Assembly (NCBI GenBank): GCA_963575675.1
Contig: CAUYUA010000155.1
Location: 1 to 52,393 of the forward strand
Length of the DNA stretch: 52,393 nt
Direction: 5' to 3'
From: CAUYUA01 sp963575675
Lineage (GTDB): Bacteria; Pseudomonadota; Alphaproteobacteria; Azospirillales; Azospirillaceae
Shown: piece by piece, positions 35,001 through 42,845 of the stretch
Layout: each line of letters opens with the position of its first letter
Position numbering within the stretch: position 1 is the first letter of the stretch
Program-made: the position numbers and the translations under genes
The notes under the pieces: generated by a model
Told to the model about the DNA's origin: nothing
Databases searched by the model: none
Seen by the model: the letters and a program-made list of their open reading frames with translations, nothing else

Positions 35001-35261
35001 GTGTTGAATCGCGCTGTGGCGATGGCTTTGGCGGGTGATGTGACGGGGGTTGAGCAGATTCGTTCTGAGTTTGCTGTGGCGATGGCTGAGACTGCGTATG
35101 GGCCGGCGTTCCGTGTGCTGACGAGCCCAGAGCAGGTGGGAGGAGGGAGCGCGGATTTAGCTTCGATTAAATCGCGCGTTGCTGAAGTGGACGCTTTTCA
35201 GAATTTCTTAAAGAGCTATAAAGGAAACACGCGTCGCGATGCAGTTTCTGCTACAAACTGA
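32007..35261 (+). CDS. Large exported protein with AMIN-like N-terminus and TPR repeats
   Basis: The 1084-residue product has an N-terminal signal or TM (VIAATLVFAVLFSSVSGRAA). An AMIN-like beta domain (HTRLVFEWGRPINYTITVSG) follows, then a Pro/Ala/Ser/Val-rich linker of about 150 residues, another beta-rich region near 290-450, and a helical TPR array from about residue 520 to the end (AQETLGLLGMLAAEQPDFNG). It would sit in the periplasm; AMIN domains are linked to cell-wall targeting. ATG 32007 is one base after the motB-like stop, with AGGAGGGAG upstream, so it is coupled. It may scaffold the stator-like proteins at the cell wall. Confidence 0.82.
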   Translation: MTRLRRPSSNGWVIAATLVFAVLFSSVSGRAASDAVVKARGANHPDHTRLVFEWGRPINYTITVSGASVRLQFDQPGQIDVSAIQRGKLNNIAGVEVSSNGRLAVTVTVPATSAVHDFRSEQKIVLDVFNPGTRKPSVDAPITTQTSPAPPPMPSPRPLSVSGAAKPDLVHKPIAIDAQSPPSLTVTEAPAQAASTLVSTSTPTAATSVISASPGVLSVPAVSALPTAPLLPPGVVASPLASTVQSPLPDVPTPVAAAPVVVPTADSAPVLTFDPGGPAGAAFFARSDQFYAVFDRPMPVAAGVLANNRARIVGDVEAVPATGGGAFRLRMKPWLRPSIDRVGNQWRVQFVPTADQARSPLRVESQPEFALGARLLISAPGPVSVITVNDLDIGDALYVAPMAAVGRYVPETLSFAQAELIETFQGLVVRPLADGVTVRPVREGVEITSAGGGGMMLSSVDDLRAAPRPVELHPLSRSSAATPGSSSSSSGNAPGDSAKRPSSGIMADTAGGRPLFDLNGWQRGGREKFTVERQYLQQAIVDALPEERTRARLNLVRFYFAHGYAQETLGLLGMLAAEQPDFNGWPEFRAMRGAAMVLAGDPDAAMADLVGPNLDDLREASLWRAAAEVGRHDWHAAVRDFKNGDSIMAQYPDPHFRRLSLLAAEAFLRMNDIARAGKVIDRLVDRPGGNAVDLPSVQYFKGLVLRSKGETDEAIESLRRAYESNDRLYHAQAGLALVNLELEAKKTAPATAADRLGQLRFAWRGDELEMDIIERHGEVQWLAGEYVEGLNTLKEAAAFFPEGPRAVAIAQKMLKQFGELYRDGASKLPAVRALALFDQFRELTPPGEAGDEVVRQLAERLVEIDLLPNAADLLAHQVRHRLSGLSKAEVGARLASIRLLDGKPDLALEALDMTEIPGLPQELIENRRLFQARALADLQRNEEALRVLSKDDTQKANLLRVEIAWRSQRWFDAAGALAKVIGPPPSKGVKLSAETAQLVLNRAVAMALAGDVTGVEQIRSEFAVAMAETAYGPAFRVLTSPEQVGGGSADLASIKSRVAEVDAFQNFLKSYKGNTRRDAVSATN

Positions 35262-35272
35262 AGTAAGAATTA

Positions 35273-35351
35273 AAATGGGTCCAGGGACTGTGTTCCTGGT
35301 CGCTGGGGATCATAAGGGGGGAGCGAAAGCCCCCCTTATTCGCGAAGCGAT
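35273..35351 (+). repeat. Repeat family A, canonical copy
   Basis: It matches the left arm of the 1909 inverted repeat very closely. It contains ATAAGGGGGG and CCCCCCTTAT as a perfect 10-bp stem around an AGCGAAAG loop, followed by TCGCGAAGCGAT. It lies between convergent genes and probably ends the stator-like transcript. Confidence 0.9.
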
Positions 35352-35405
35352 CATCTTCTAGAATTGTTTGTCTATTTTGCGTGTAAGGAACGTTCCAGGA
35401 TCCTT

Positions 35406-37454
35406 TTATTCCACGCTTTTGACGTTGTAAGCGGCGTTGACTGCGCGGGCTAAGCGTTCAATACGGTCATACTGATGAACGACCGGAGCGGGTGAGCCCG
35501 ACATTGTGCGAACACAATTATGCTCATCGATCCAAATCCCATCCGGAACCCCAAAAGCCAAGGTCGCAACACCATCTCCGTTCTTCGCCAAACGTCCCAG
35601 AGAAAAGGGGCCGGAGATTTTCGTTTCTTCACATACACTAGAGGTCGAAGCGTCCAATATCGGTGATTCGGCATAAATCAGATGATTGTGAAGCCCCTGA
35701 TCAATGCCGGGCACAAAACGCGCATCGCGGCGCATGTCGAGAGCCGCCGCCAGCAAACGCGCTAGATAATATCTTATCCCATCGAAAGAGCCGAATGTGG
35801 TTCCAGAGCACACAACGCGACGTCCATGCAACTTCATTAAACGCTCGGAACCGAATCCGGCCTCGATCCAATTTTCGTTGGTTCCGGCGGCGCGAAACAC
35901 ACTGACCGGATGCTCCAACGCGAAGGTCAAAGGAGAAGCGTCTTCTTGGCTGAATGGATCGGCTTGGAACACCACATCGCGACTGTCTGCCAGCAAAACA
36001 CGGGCCGGACGCAGCGATTCGGGGCCGTAGAAGCGAGATTCCAAATAATCGGCGTAGCAGGCGTAGCGCGCCAAAGACATATGCGCGCCCATCCAGTCAA
36101 AACTATCGACCGATGCGAGTTCAACATTGCGGCTGCGTAGGTAGTGTAGAGTCTCGGCGTCGGTGTCGCCGATGAACATGACGATCTCGCCTTGATAACC
36201 AACGGCGCGCAGTGATTCCACGAAAGGGCGGAGATGAGAGCTGTGATAGTGAACAGCTAAAGTTAAAATCAGATTGCGGCGACCGGTCGTCGGCGAGGGG
36301 GAGGATTTCGTCAGTGCTTGAAGGATCGTTTCAGCGCGTTGAGTCAAAGCGTCTTTCATAACGAGTTCTCGATGACGCATTAGATGGAGAAACGCTCCGG
36401 CGTCATTGCCGAGACCTTGTAGTGTTACACCCATGTTATGGTGAACGATGGGATCGTTTGGTCGTAAAGACAACGCGATCCGATAACTGTCGGCGGCGGC
36501 GCGAAAAAGGCCTCCGCTCTGTTCCGTTAAGGCAAGATTAAAATGCGTTTCGAAATGATTCGGGCGTAATTCTGCGGCTTGGCGATAGACGTTAATGGCC
36601 GAGACGTAATCTTCCGCAGTCGCCAAGGCATTGCCGAGGTTATATAGAATATCCGGATTTTTAGGCGATTCCATCACCGCTTGTCGATACAAAGCGATGG
36701 ATTCATTTAAGCGGTTTTGTTGGCGCAACACAGAGCCAAGGTTGGCTAAGGCTTCGGCGAAATGCGGAGTGTAGGCGATGGCCAAACGAAAACTCTGTTC
36801 GGCTTCGGGTAGGCGGTTCAGTCTCTGTAATGCAGAGCCGAGATTATTGTAAGCGAATGAAAACGCCGGATCAATTGTCGTCGCTCGTTGAAACTGCTCT
36901 ATGGCTTCTTCGACGCGATTCATTTGGAGCAATGTCAAGCCAAGGTAATTATTAATTTTAGGATCGTTCGGTTGTAGTTTTTGCGCCTTACGATGGAACG
37001 ACTCGGCAGCGTCGTAGTGTTTCTGATCCAGCAAGCGGCAACCGAGCGTAACGCACTCCATTGCCAAACGATCGGCGACGACGGTGGCTTGCGCTAAATC
37101 CGCCAAAGCCTCGGCGTGATCGGGCCAACGCAGCAACATTCCTCGATAGACGCCGATGGCGGGCTCCGGGTGCCCCCATGCTAGCCAAGCTCGGCCCAAA
37201 TGAAGATGAAAGTCGGGGATGTTCGGATTGCTGTCGATGGCCTGTTTAATCCATCGAATGGCTGCGGGGTAGTCTTTTTGTTGCGCCGCTAAAACGCCCA
37301 AAAGATGTAGGGCGTCGGGCTGATAAGGATCGCGGCTCAATATGTCGTGGTATATGGCGGCGGCCTCATCTCCGTGCTCGGCGCGATGCAGCGCCGCCGC
37401 GTGGGCGAGGAGGTCTTCAAGGTTTGTGGATGCGTGTGTGGGCGCGGTTGTCAT
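35406..37454 (-). CDS. TPR protein with C-terminal glycosyltransferase-like domain
   Basis: The 682-residue soluble protein has about ten TPR units to residue 370 (for example FAYNNLGSALQRLNRLPEAE). A C-terminal domain near 390-682 (NLILTLAVHYHSSHLRPFVE, VLLADSRDVVFQADPF, FVPGIDQGLHNHLIY) follows, with the D-x-x-D sugar-nucleotide type motif of glycosyltransferase-like proteins. It may glycosylate a surface or flagellar protein; no acceptor is evident. The ATG at 37454 lies inside a 17-bp tandem duplication, which makes a second upstream ATG out of frame. Confidence 0.8.
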   Translation of the reverse strand: MTTAPTHASTNLEDLLAHAAALHRAEHGDEAAAIYHDILSRDPYQPDALHLLGVLAAQQKDYPAAIRWIKQAIDSNPNIPDFHLHLGRAWLAWGHPEPAIGVYRGMLLRWPDHAEALADLAQATVVADRLAMECVTLGCRLLDQKHYDAAESFHRKAQKLQPNDPKINNYLGLTLLQMNRVEEAIEQFQRATTIDPAFSFAYNNLGSALQRLNRLPEAEQSFRLAIAYTPHFAEALANLGSVLRQQNRLNESIALYRQAVMESPKNPDILYNLGNALATAEDYVSAINVYRQAAELRPNHFETHFNLALTEQSGGLFRAAADSYRIALSLRPNDPIVHHNMGVTLQGLGNDAGAFLHLMRHRELVMKDALTQRAETILQALTKSSPSPTTGRRNLILTLAVHYHSSHLRPFVESLRAVGYQGEIVMFIGDTDAETLHYLRSRNVELASVDSFDWMGAHMSLARYACYADYLESRFYGPESLRPARVLLADSRDVVFQADPFSQEDASPLTFALEHPVSVFRAAGTNENWIEAGFGSERLMKLHGRRVVCSGTTFGSFDGIRYYLARLLAAALDMRRDARFVPGIDQGLHNHLIYAESPILDASTSSVCEETKISGPFSLGRLAKNGDGVATLAFGVPDGIWIDEHNCVRTMSGSPAPVVHQYDRIERLARAVNAAYNVKSVE

Positions 37455-37480
37455 GATGGTATAGTTGTCATGATGGTATA
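37447..37480. repeat. 17-bp tandem duplication over a start codon
   Basis: GTTGTCATGATGGTATA occurs twice in direct succession. Read on the minus strand, the outer copy makes ATG-ACA-ACT-ATA-CCA-TCA-TGA, whose stop overlaps the ATG of the TPR gene at 37454. Confidence 0.85.
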
Positions 37481-37544
37481 ATGGTCTCGCGCGGTAAAAA
37501 AAGTAAAACTCTTGAGTGTGAGAAAAAAAGAAAAAAACAAATTC

Positions 37545-37572
37545 TTGACAGAAAACCTCGTAAAATTACTTT
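37545..37572 (+). promoter_or_regulatory. Possible promoter for the cation diffusion facilitator
   Basis: A consensus -35 TTGACA lies at 37545-37550, with TACTTT 16 bp further as a weak -10. The gene starts about 145 bp downstream. The -10 is poor, so this is tentative. Confidence 0.25.
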
Positions 37573-37717
37573 ACGAACTGTCTTCCATCGTCGTCGCAGT
37601 GTGATTCGATTTCAGAGCGATGGTTCGAAGTTCCTAATATTGTGTCTTGATCGCGTCGCCGTCGTCAAGTTATAAAGCACGTCATTGCTGGTTTCCACAT
37701 CTTTTTTAGGTGAGGCC

Positions 37718-39121
37718 ATGACGACGGAGAAGAAGCAAGCGGTCGCGCTGTCTTCGGTTTACGCAAGCGCTTTGCTGAGCGTCGCTAAATTGGTGGTTGG
37801 CCTGTTGACGGGCAGCTTAGGCGTTCTTTCTGAAGCGGTTCACTCGATGCTTGATTTGCTGGCTGCGTCGTTGACGTGGCTTGCTGTGCGAGTTAGCGAC
37901 AAACCAGCGGATGAGACACACCACTATGGCCACGGCAAGGTTGAGAGTGTGTCGGCGCTGATCGAAACCGGCCTTTTGTTCTTGACGAGTTTTGGTATAA
38001 TATACGAAGCAATAAAGAGGTTGTTTTTTGCGGAAGCGCCTGTCGACGTGACTTGGAGCGCGGTTGGCGTCATTTCCATGTCGATTATTGTGGATTTTTC
38101 GCGCTCTCGTGCGCTGATGAAGGTTGCCAAAGAAACGCGCAGTCAGGCTTTAGAGGCTGACGCGCTGCATTTCAGTTCGGATATTCTCAGTTCTGCGGCT
38201 GTGTTGGTGGGATTGGGTGGCGTGGCGGCTGGATTTGCTCAAGCCGACGCCATTGCTGCTTTAGTGGTGGCTCTCGTCGTTTTTCACGCCGGGTATGATT
38301 TGGGACGACGGACCATCGATGTGTTGATCGATGCGGCGCCGGTCGGGCAAGCCGAGTTGGTTCGAAAAATTGTTTATGAGCATAAAGATGTCGCCGGTGT
38401 GGAGCGATTGCGGATTCGTCCCGCCGGGAGTCTTACTTTTATTGATTTGAGTGTGCGAATTAGCCGAACGCTTGCGATGGAGCAGGGAACGGAGATTTGT
38501 GAAGCGATTTCTCGGCGTATTCGTGAGGAAATTCCTGAAGCGGAGCCTTCTGTTTACGCAGAGCCAATTCAATTATGTAATGAATCTGTATTGGAAACCG
38601 TTCAGGTGATTGCGCGGAACTATTCACTTTCATTGCACGATGTCGGCGTCTTGAAGTTCGGGGATCGCTATCAGGTTAGCTATGATTTGGAGGTCGACGA
38701 GGACAGCACGATTGGAGAGGCTCACAAGGTCGCCACCAATTTGGAGAAGGCGATTCGTGCAAAGCTTGGCGCCGAAGTCAGTGTTGACACTCATATTGAT
38801 CCGCGTCGTATGCGGGTGCTGACTGGAGATCCCATTGATGCTCAACAGACGGCGGAGATCATTAAAAAAATTCGCGAGCTTGCTCAATCACTGAGGTCTC
38901 CGATAGAGGTTCACAATATTAAGGTTCGTGGTGAGGCTGGGGGCGTTTATTTATCTTGTCATTGTATTTTTAACGAGCAGACGCCGATTCGAAACTGTCA
39001 TGATCAGACTTTGAGGCTGGAGGCTTTGCTTTGGGAAAACATACCAAAAATTGATCGTATTCTCTTGCATGCTGAACCTTCCAATCATGAAGATGATCCA
39101 GTGGATCGCGTGATAGATTAA
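37718..39121 (+). CDS. Cation diffusion facilitator (CDF) with enlarged C-terminal region
   Basis: The 467-residue inner-membrane efflux protein exchanges divalent metal (Zn, Fe, Mn or Co) for protons. It has six TM segments and CDF metal sites: His42-x3-Asp46 in TM2 (AVHSMLDLL) and His151-x3-Asp155 in TM5 (ALHFSSDILSS), plus HHYGHGKVE. Typical CDFs have about 300 residues. Here the cytoplasmic part is extended by about 170 residues and appears to contain a second dimerisation-like domain (SLSLHDVGVLKFGDRYQVSY). ATG 37718 has GGTGAGG upstream. A strong hairpin follows the stop. Metal specificity cannot be read from the sequence. Confidence 0.92.
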   Translation: MTTEKKQAVALSSVYASALLSVAKLVVGLLTGSLGVLSEAVHSMLDLLAASLTWLAVRVSDKPADETHHYGHGKVESVSALIETGLLFLTSFGIIYEAIKRLFFAEAPVDVTWSAVGVISMSIIVDFSRSRALMKVAKETRSQALEADALHFSSDILSSAAVLVGLGGVAAGFAQADAIAALVVALVVFHAGYDLGRRTIDVLIDAAPVGQAELVRKIVYEHKDVAGVERLRIRPAGSLTFIDLSVRISRTLAMEQGTEICEAISRRIREEIPEAEPSVYAEPIQLCNESVLETVQVIARNYSLSLHDVGVLKFGDRYQVSYDLEVDEDSTIGEAHKVATNLEKAIRAKLGAEVSVDTHIDPRRMRVLTGDPIDAQQTAEIIKKIRELAQSLRSPIEVHNIKVRGEAGGVYLSCHCIFNEQTPIRNCHDQTLRLEALLWENIPKIDRILLHAEPSNHEDDPVDRVID

Positions 39122-39133
39122 TGTCGATTTCTA

Positions 39134-39186
39134 ATAATAATCATACAGGTCCAGGAACATAGTTCTTGGACCTGTATGATTATTAT
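39134..39186. terminator. Bidirectional terminator-like hairpin between convergent genes
   Basis: Arms 39134-39157 and 39163-39186 pair over 24 bases with one G-A difference (a G-U pair in RNA) and a 5-base loop. AT-rich ends supply U-tracts in both directions. The core CAGGTCCAGGAAC resembles the first hairpin of repeat family A. Confidence 0.85.
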
Positions 39187-39189
39187 ATC

Positions 39190-40875
39190 TTATATCGAAG
39201 AAAAATTGTTGCCGAGGTAAGCGGCGCGTACTTGAGGATTGCACTGTATTTCGTTTGGAGAGCCTTCCGCAATAATATGGCCATTTTCCATGCAGGCAAT
39301 GCGATCAACGGCTTTCCATAGAAAGCTCATTGAATGGTCTACCGCTAAAATCGTTAATCCTGTCGCAGCCAAAGCGCGCAAGCGATTCGCCAAGGCTTCT
39401 TGCTCAGTGTCGGTCAAGCCAACGGATGGTTCATCGAGCAGCAAAACGCGAGGTTCGCAGGCAAGCGCGCGCGCAATTTCAACTCGACGTAGGATTCCCG
39501 GCGAGAGATCGCCGCATCGTTGCTCGGCAACTCCTTCTAAGTACAGAAGCGCTAGGCAAGAACGGGCGATGATTTGGGCGCGGGCCATAGAGCGATCTCG
39601 ACCGGCGGCGCGCGCAGCGATTACAGCTTCTAATACGGTGTCATCCGCTGAGATCGCAACAGTTTGAAATGTGCGAGCAATCCCGCTGCGTGCGATTTGC
39701 TCCGGCGGTAAGCTGGAGAGCGTTTGATTGTCTAGTCGAATATTGCCGCTGTCCGGGCGTTCCATGCCTGTGATTACGTTAATCAGCGTGGTCTTTCCCG
39801 AACCATTGGCGCCGATCAAGCCGGTGACGACGCCTGGAGGAAAAATGCATGAGACGTCATCCAAAGCGATTACGCCTCCGAAGCGTTTTTCCACACGGCT
39901 TAAAGTTAGAGTTCCGCCCGTGAGAAAAAAGGGAAGGGGAGACGCGGATGCTTTCTGTGTTCGGTGGGGTGGACGACGGCGTCCAGCCAATCCATTCGGT
40001 AGCAGTAAAACAGAAAACAATAGCGCTGCGCCGTAAACGATCAGATACCCACGCCCCAAATCGCGCAAGACCTCGGGTAAAGGCACTAAGATCAAAGCCC
40101 CGGCTATGGCTCCAAGGACTCTTTGGCGTCCTCCCGTTACAGTCATGGTCAACGCCGAGACCATCACCGGAAATTCTAGGACTTCGGGCGAGACCACACG
40201 ATGGAGGTGAGCTGTTAAGGCTCCTGCGGCTCCGGCGTATGTGGCGCTAATAATCAGAGCTTCCATTCGCATTCGGCCAAGGTTCAATCCCAGGCTTTTT
40301 GCAACCATTGGGTGGTCTCGACTAATTCTTTGTCCGCATCCGTAAAGGCTATCGCCTATTTTCCAAGCAATCGCGCCGCCGATAGCAACCAGGCTCCAAA
40401 CCAACGTGACGTGTGGCCATCCGCGTTCGATGTGTCGTCCGAATATATTCAAACCCGGAATTCCCGCCAATCCATTTGCGCCGCCGGTTATTTCTTCTCC
40501 ATGAACTGCCGCAATTAAAAGCGCTTGCGCAATCGCCAGAGTTGCAAGAGAAAAGTAATGTGATTCTAAGCGAACTGTTGGCGCGGCGATGACGACCGCC
40601 AGAAGCGCCGGAATGAGCATCGAAAGTAAGAATGTGATCTCAAAGGGCAATCCGTATCGAGTTGATAGTATTCCGGTTGTATAGGCGCCGACGCCGAAAA
40701 ACGCTCCGTGCGCTAGAGACAGCGCTCCAGCGAGGCCGAAAACGATATGAAATCCAATTGTTGATAGGGCATATACTCCAGCGAGGGTTAAAACGCGCAA
40801 TCCATATGATCCGTTGAGTGAGCAAGCGCTGACAATCACTCCCAGGATAAGAATTAAAAGGATGTCTCTGCGCAC
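39190..40875 (-). CDS. Branched-chain amino-acid-type ABC transporter, LivM-LivG fusion
   Basis: The 561-residue fusion has a LivM permease (about 1-300; TLAGVYALSTIGFHIVFGLA, GGANGLAGIP) joined to a LivG ATPase (about 318-561). The ATPase has Walker A GANGSGKT near 352, Walker B VLLLDEPSVGL and the LivG tail. The ABC signature is LSPGILRRVEIARAL, where LSGGQ or LSYGQQ is expected. The start is a GTG at 40875. livH, livF and a binding protein are not adjacent; upstream lies a 140-bp stretch and then an IS630 insertion. The substrate could be a branched-chain amino acid, amide or urea. Confidence 0.9.
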   Translation of the reverse strand: MRRDILLILILGVIVSACSLNGSYGLRVLTLAGVYALSTIGFHIVFGLAGALSLAHGAFFGVGAYTTGILSTRYGLPFEITFLLSMLIPALLAVVIAAPTVRLESHYFSLATLAIAQALLIAAVHGEEITGGANGLAGIPGLNIFGRHIERGWPHVTLVWSLVAIGGAIAWKIGDSLYGCGQRISRDHPMVAKSLGLNLGRMRMEALIISATYAGAAGALTAHLHRVVSPEVLEFPVMVSALTMTVTGGRQRVLGAIAGALILVPLPEVLRDLGRGYLIVYGAALLFSVLLLPNGLAGRRRPPHRTQKASASPLPFFLTGGTLTLSRVEKRFGGVIALDDVSCIFPPGVVTGLIGANGSGKTTLINVITGMERPDSGNIRLDNQTLSSLPPEQIARSGIARTFQTVAISADDTVLEAVIAARAAGRDRSMARAQIIARSCLALLYLEGVAEQRCGDLSPGILRRVEIARALACEPRVLLLDEPSVGLTDTEQEALANRLRALAATGLTILAVDHSMSFLWKAVDRIACMENGHIIAEGSPNEIQCNPQVRAAYLGNNFSSI

Positions 40876-41015
40876 GGTGATCTTTCGCCTTTAGAATAGG
40901 AGCGCATTATTTTGTCGAATGGGTTCTAATAGTTGATCGTCGCCGTTGAAGAGAGGCATAGAACGATTTCCCGAGCGTATTTTTAGCATGAAACATTTAT
41001 GTGTTTCAAGTTATA

Positions 41016-42173
41016 CCAAAGGCCCTTTGAAGCGACTCTTCATGGATTCCAAAAGTGTACTAGATATGGTATAAAGGATGGGAGCATAGGAGAAGAAAGA
41101 GATGGCCGGAATAAACGTTCGACGCGATATAACCTCAACAGTGCTAAAGAAGAAAGCCCGAGAAGAAAAGGATGGCAGTCTCTCTATAAGAATGTTGGGA
41201 ATTGCTCATGTTCTGGACGGAATGGATCGTCAAACAGCAGCAAAAACTGTAGGTGTCAGCAGACAAACACTCCGTGATTGGATTATTCGTTACAACGCCA
41301 AAGGAATTGATGGCTTAAGAGATATTCCAAAAGGTCATCCAAAACGAGAATTATCCGTCGAGCAAGAAAAAGAACTTTCAGATATTATTCTAAACGGTCC
41401 TCCCAAAGAAGGAAATTTGGTTCGGTGGCGTCGAATCGATTTGAAACGACTAATTGAAGAGAAATTTGGAGTAAGTTATCACGAACGAACCATCGGAAAG
41501 ATTTTGCATCGTCTTGGTTTTTCACATATTTCCGTTCGCTCGATACATCCCAAAACAAATATAAAATCTCAGGAAGAATTTAAAGATAATTTTTTTTCGT
41601 ATATTAAGTAAATCCATTCCTGAACATGCTAAATCGAAAACAATTGAGATATGGTTTCAAGATGAAGCGCGCGTCGGTCAAAAAGGAACTATAACACGGA
41701 TTTGGGCTAAACGTGGAACTCGCCCCAGAATGCGTCGCGACCATCGTTATCTGAACGCTTATATTTTCGGTGCAATTTGCCCATCACGTGATATTAGTGT
41801 TTCTCTTGTTATGCCATATGTTAATACTGAAGCTATGAATCTCCACCTGATTGAAATTAGCCGAGCTGTAGATGCCAATGCACACGCTATAGTGATTATT
41901 GACGGAGCGCGTTGGCACACATCTCATGATTTAAATATTCCTGATAATATATCAACTCTAATTCTTCCGCCGTATAGCCCAGAATTAAATCCTCAAGAAA
42001 ACATTTGGCAATATATAAGACAGAATTACTTGGCTGGACGCGTTTATAATACCTACGAAGATATTGTTGAAGCTTGCTGCAATGCATGGAACGCTCTCTC
42101 CTCACAGATCGGGCGCATCGCATCTATTGCTTCCTATGGTCAAACGCAATGTAAAGTTTCATAGGGCCTTTGG
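41016..42173 (+). mobile_element. IS630-family insertion sequence
   Basis: The 1158-bp element is bounded by terminal inverted repeats: CCAAAGGCCCTTTGAA at the left and TTCATAGGGCCTTTGG at the right. It is flanked by TA on both sides (41014-41015 and 42174-42175), the usual IS630/Tc1-mariner target duplication. It encodes one transposase in two frames. The flanks look intergenic, upstream of the LivM-LivG gene, so it may have separated that gene from its promoter or partners. Confidence 0.92.
41102..42164 (+). CDS. IS630-family transposase, in two frames
   Basis: The first frame (ATG 41102 to TAA 41611, 169 residues) has helix-turn-helix domains (TAAKTVGVSRQTLRDWIIRY) and IS630-type LVRWRRIDLKRLIEEKFGVS. 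The second frame, to 42164, carries the DDE catalytic core: FQDEARVGQ, IIDGARWH and PYSPELNPQENIW. The frames join by +1 at eight T (41590-41597): after two TTT codons, skipping one T gives RILSKSIPEHAKSK. The fused protein would have about 353 residues, a normal length. It may be made by transcriptional slippage, or the copy may be inactivated. The stop codon lies inside the right terminal repeat. Confidence 0.9.
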
Positions 42174-42175
42174 TA

Positions 42176-42569
42176 TTATGTTATTCCAAGGTCGGATTTG
42201 TTAAGCTCTAAAATGTGTTTTGGGGAAGAGTTTTATTTCCTTAATATTCATGCAAAAATAGAATTGCGATCTCTAGAGTGTTATTTGAAGAGGTTGCATT
42301 ATTTTATTAAAAAATTATTACCGCAACTAAAATCAATTCAAAATATTATTTATTATACAGGATGGGCTCCTTGTATAACGATTGATGCGATTGTTGTTTG
42401 GTCGGAGAGAATTCAGGTGGCTTCTTGTCGAAAAATTTAAGATGGGAATGGAGAAAGCTTGTTGTATGGTCTGGAATGAGCTAATTTTGTCGAACTGCAA
42501 GCGGAATATTGCGTGCAGTAAGATTTTATTTGAGTTTCTATGAGAAACTCGTTCACGTAGGAGGAAATG
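42176..42569. other. AT-rich intergenic region
   Basis: It lies between the insertion sequence and the small secreted protein. ORFs in it lack ribosome sites and protein-like composition. It probably holds the promoter of the small secreted-protein gene. Nothing else is seen. Confidence 0.5.
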
Positions 42570-42845
42570 ATGAAGAACCTGTTGAAAGTGTTCGTATTCG
42601 CTTTATTCTTGGTTGGTGTTGCCGTGGCCGCTCAGCCTGCTTTCGCCGGCGCTGATGATGCGAAATGGGTGGCGCAGTGCGTTAAAGATAATTCGGATGA
42701 AAAAGCGTCTCCGATGGTTGTCGCCAAGTATTGCGCTTGCATGAACGACAAGATGGACAACAACGAGACCAAGTCGATTTCTGAATGGGAAAAAACGCAT
42801 ACAGCGGAAAGATCGGCTTGCGAGCGTGAGTCCGGGTGGAAGTAA
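42570..42845 (+). CDS. Small secreted cysteine-containing protein
   Basis: The 91-residue precursor has a clear signal peptide (LLKVFVFALFLVGVAVAAQP then AFA before GADD). The mature part is about 65 residues, mostly charged helix, with Cys in AQCVKD, YCACMN and SACERE that could make two disulfides. The family is not recognised. A perfect AGGAGG favours the second of two ATGs (42570 over 42567). It is a single-gene unit. Confidence 0.8.
   Translation: MKNLLKVFVFALFLVGVAVAAQPAFAGADDAKWVAQCVKDNSDEKASPMVVAKYCACMNDKMDNNETKSISEWEKTHTAERSACERESGWK

Noticed and set aside
37718..39121. Magnetosome CDF (MamB/MamM) interpretation
   Set aside because: No other magnetosome genes are nearby and the long C-terminus does not fit those proteins.
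40878..41015. Short minus-strand peptide frame between LivM-LivG and the IS, possibly the end of an interrupted livH
   Set aside because: Joining the flanks across the IS gives stop codons in the frame, and the peptide does not resemble a LivH C-terminus.
42198..42440. 80-codon ORF after the insertion sequence
   Set aside because: AT-rich, no ribosome site, no protein-like pattern; treated as intergenic.
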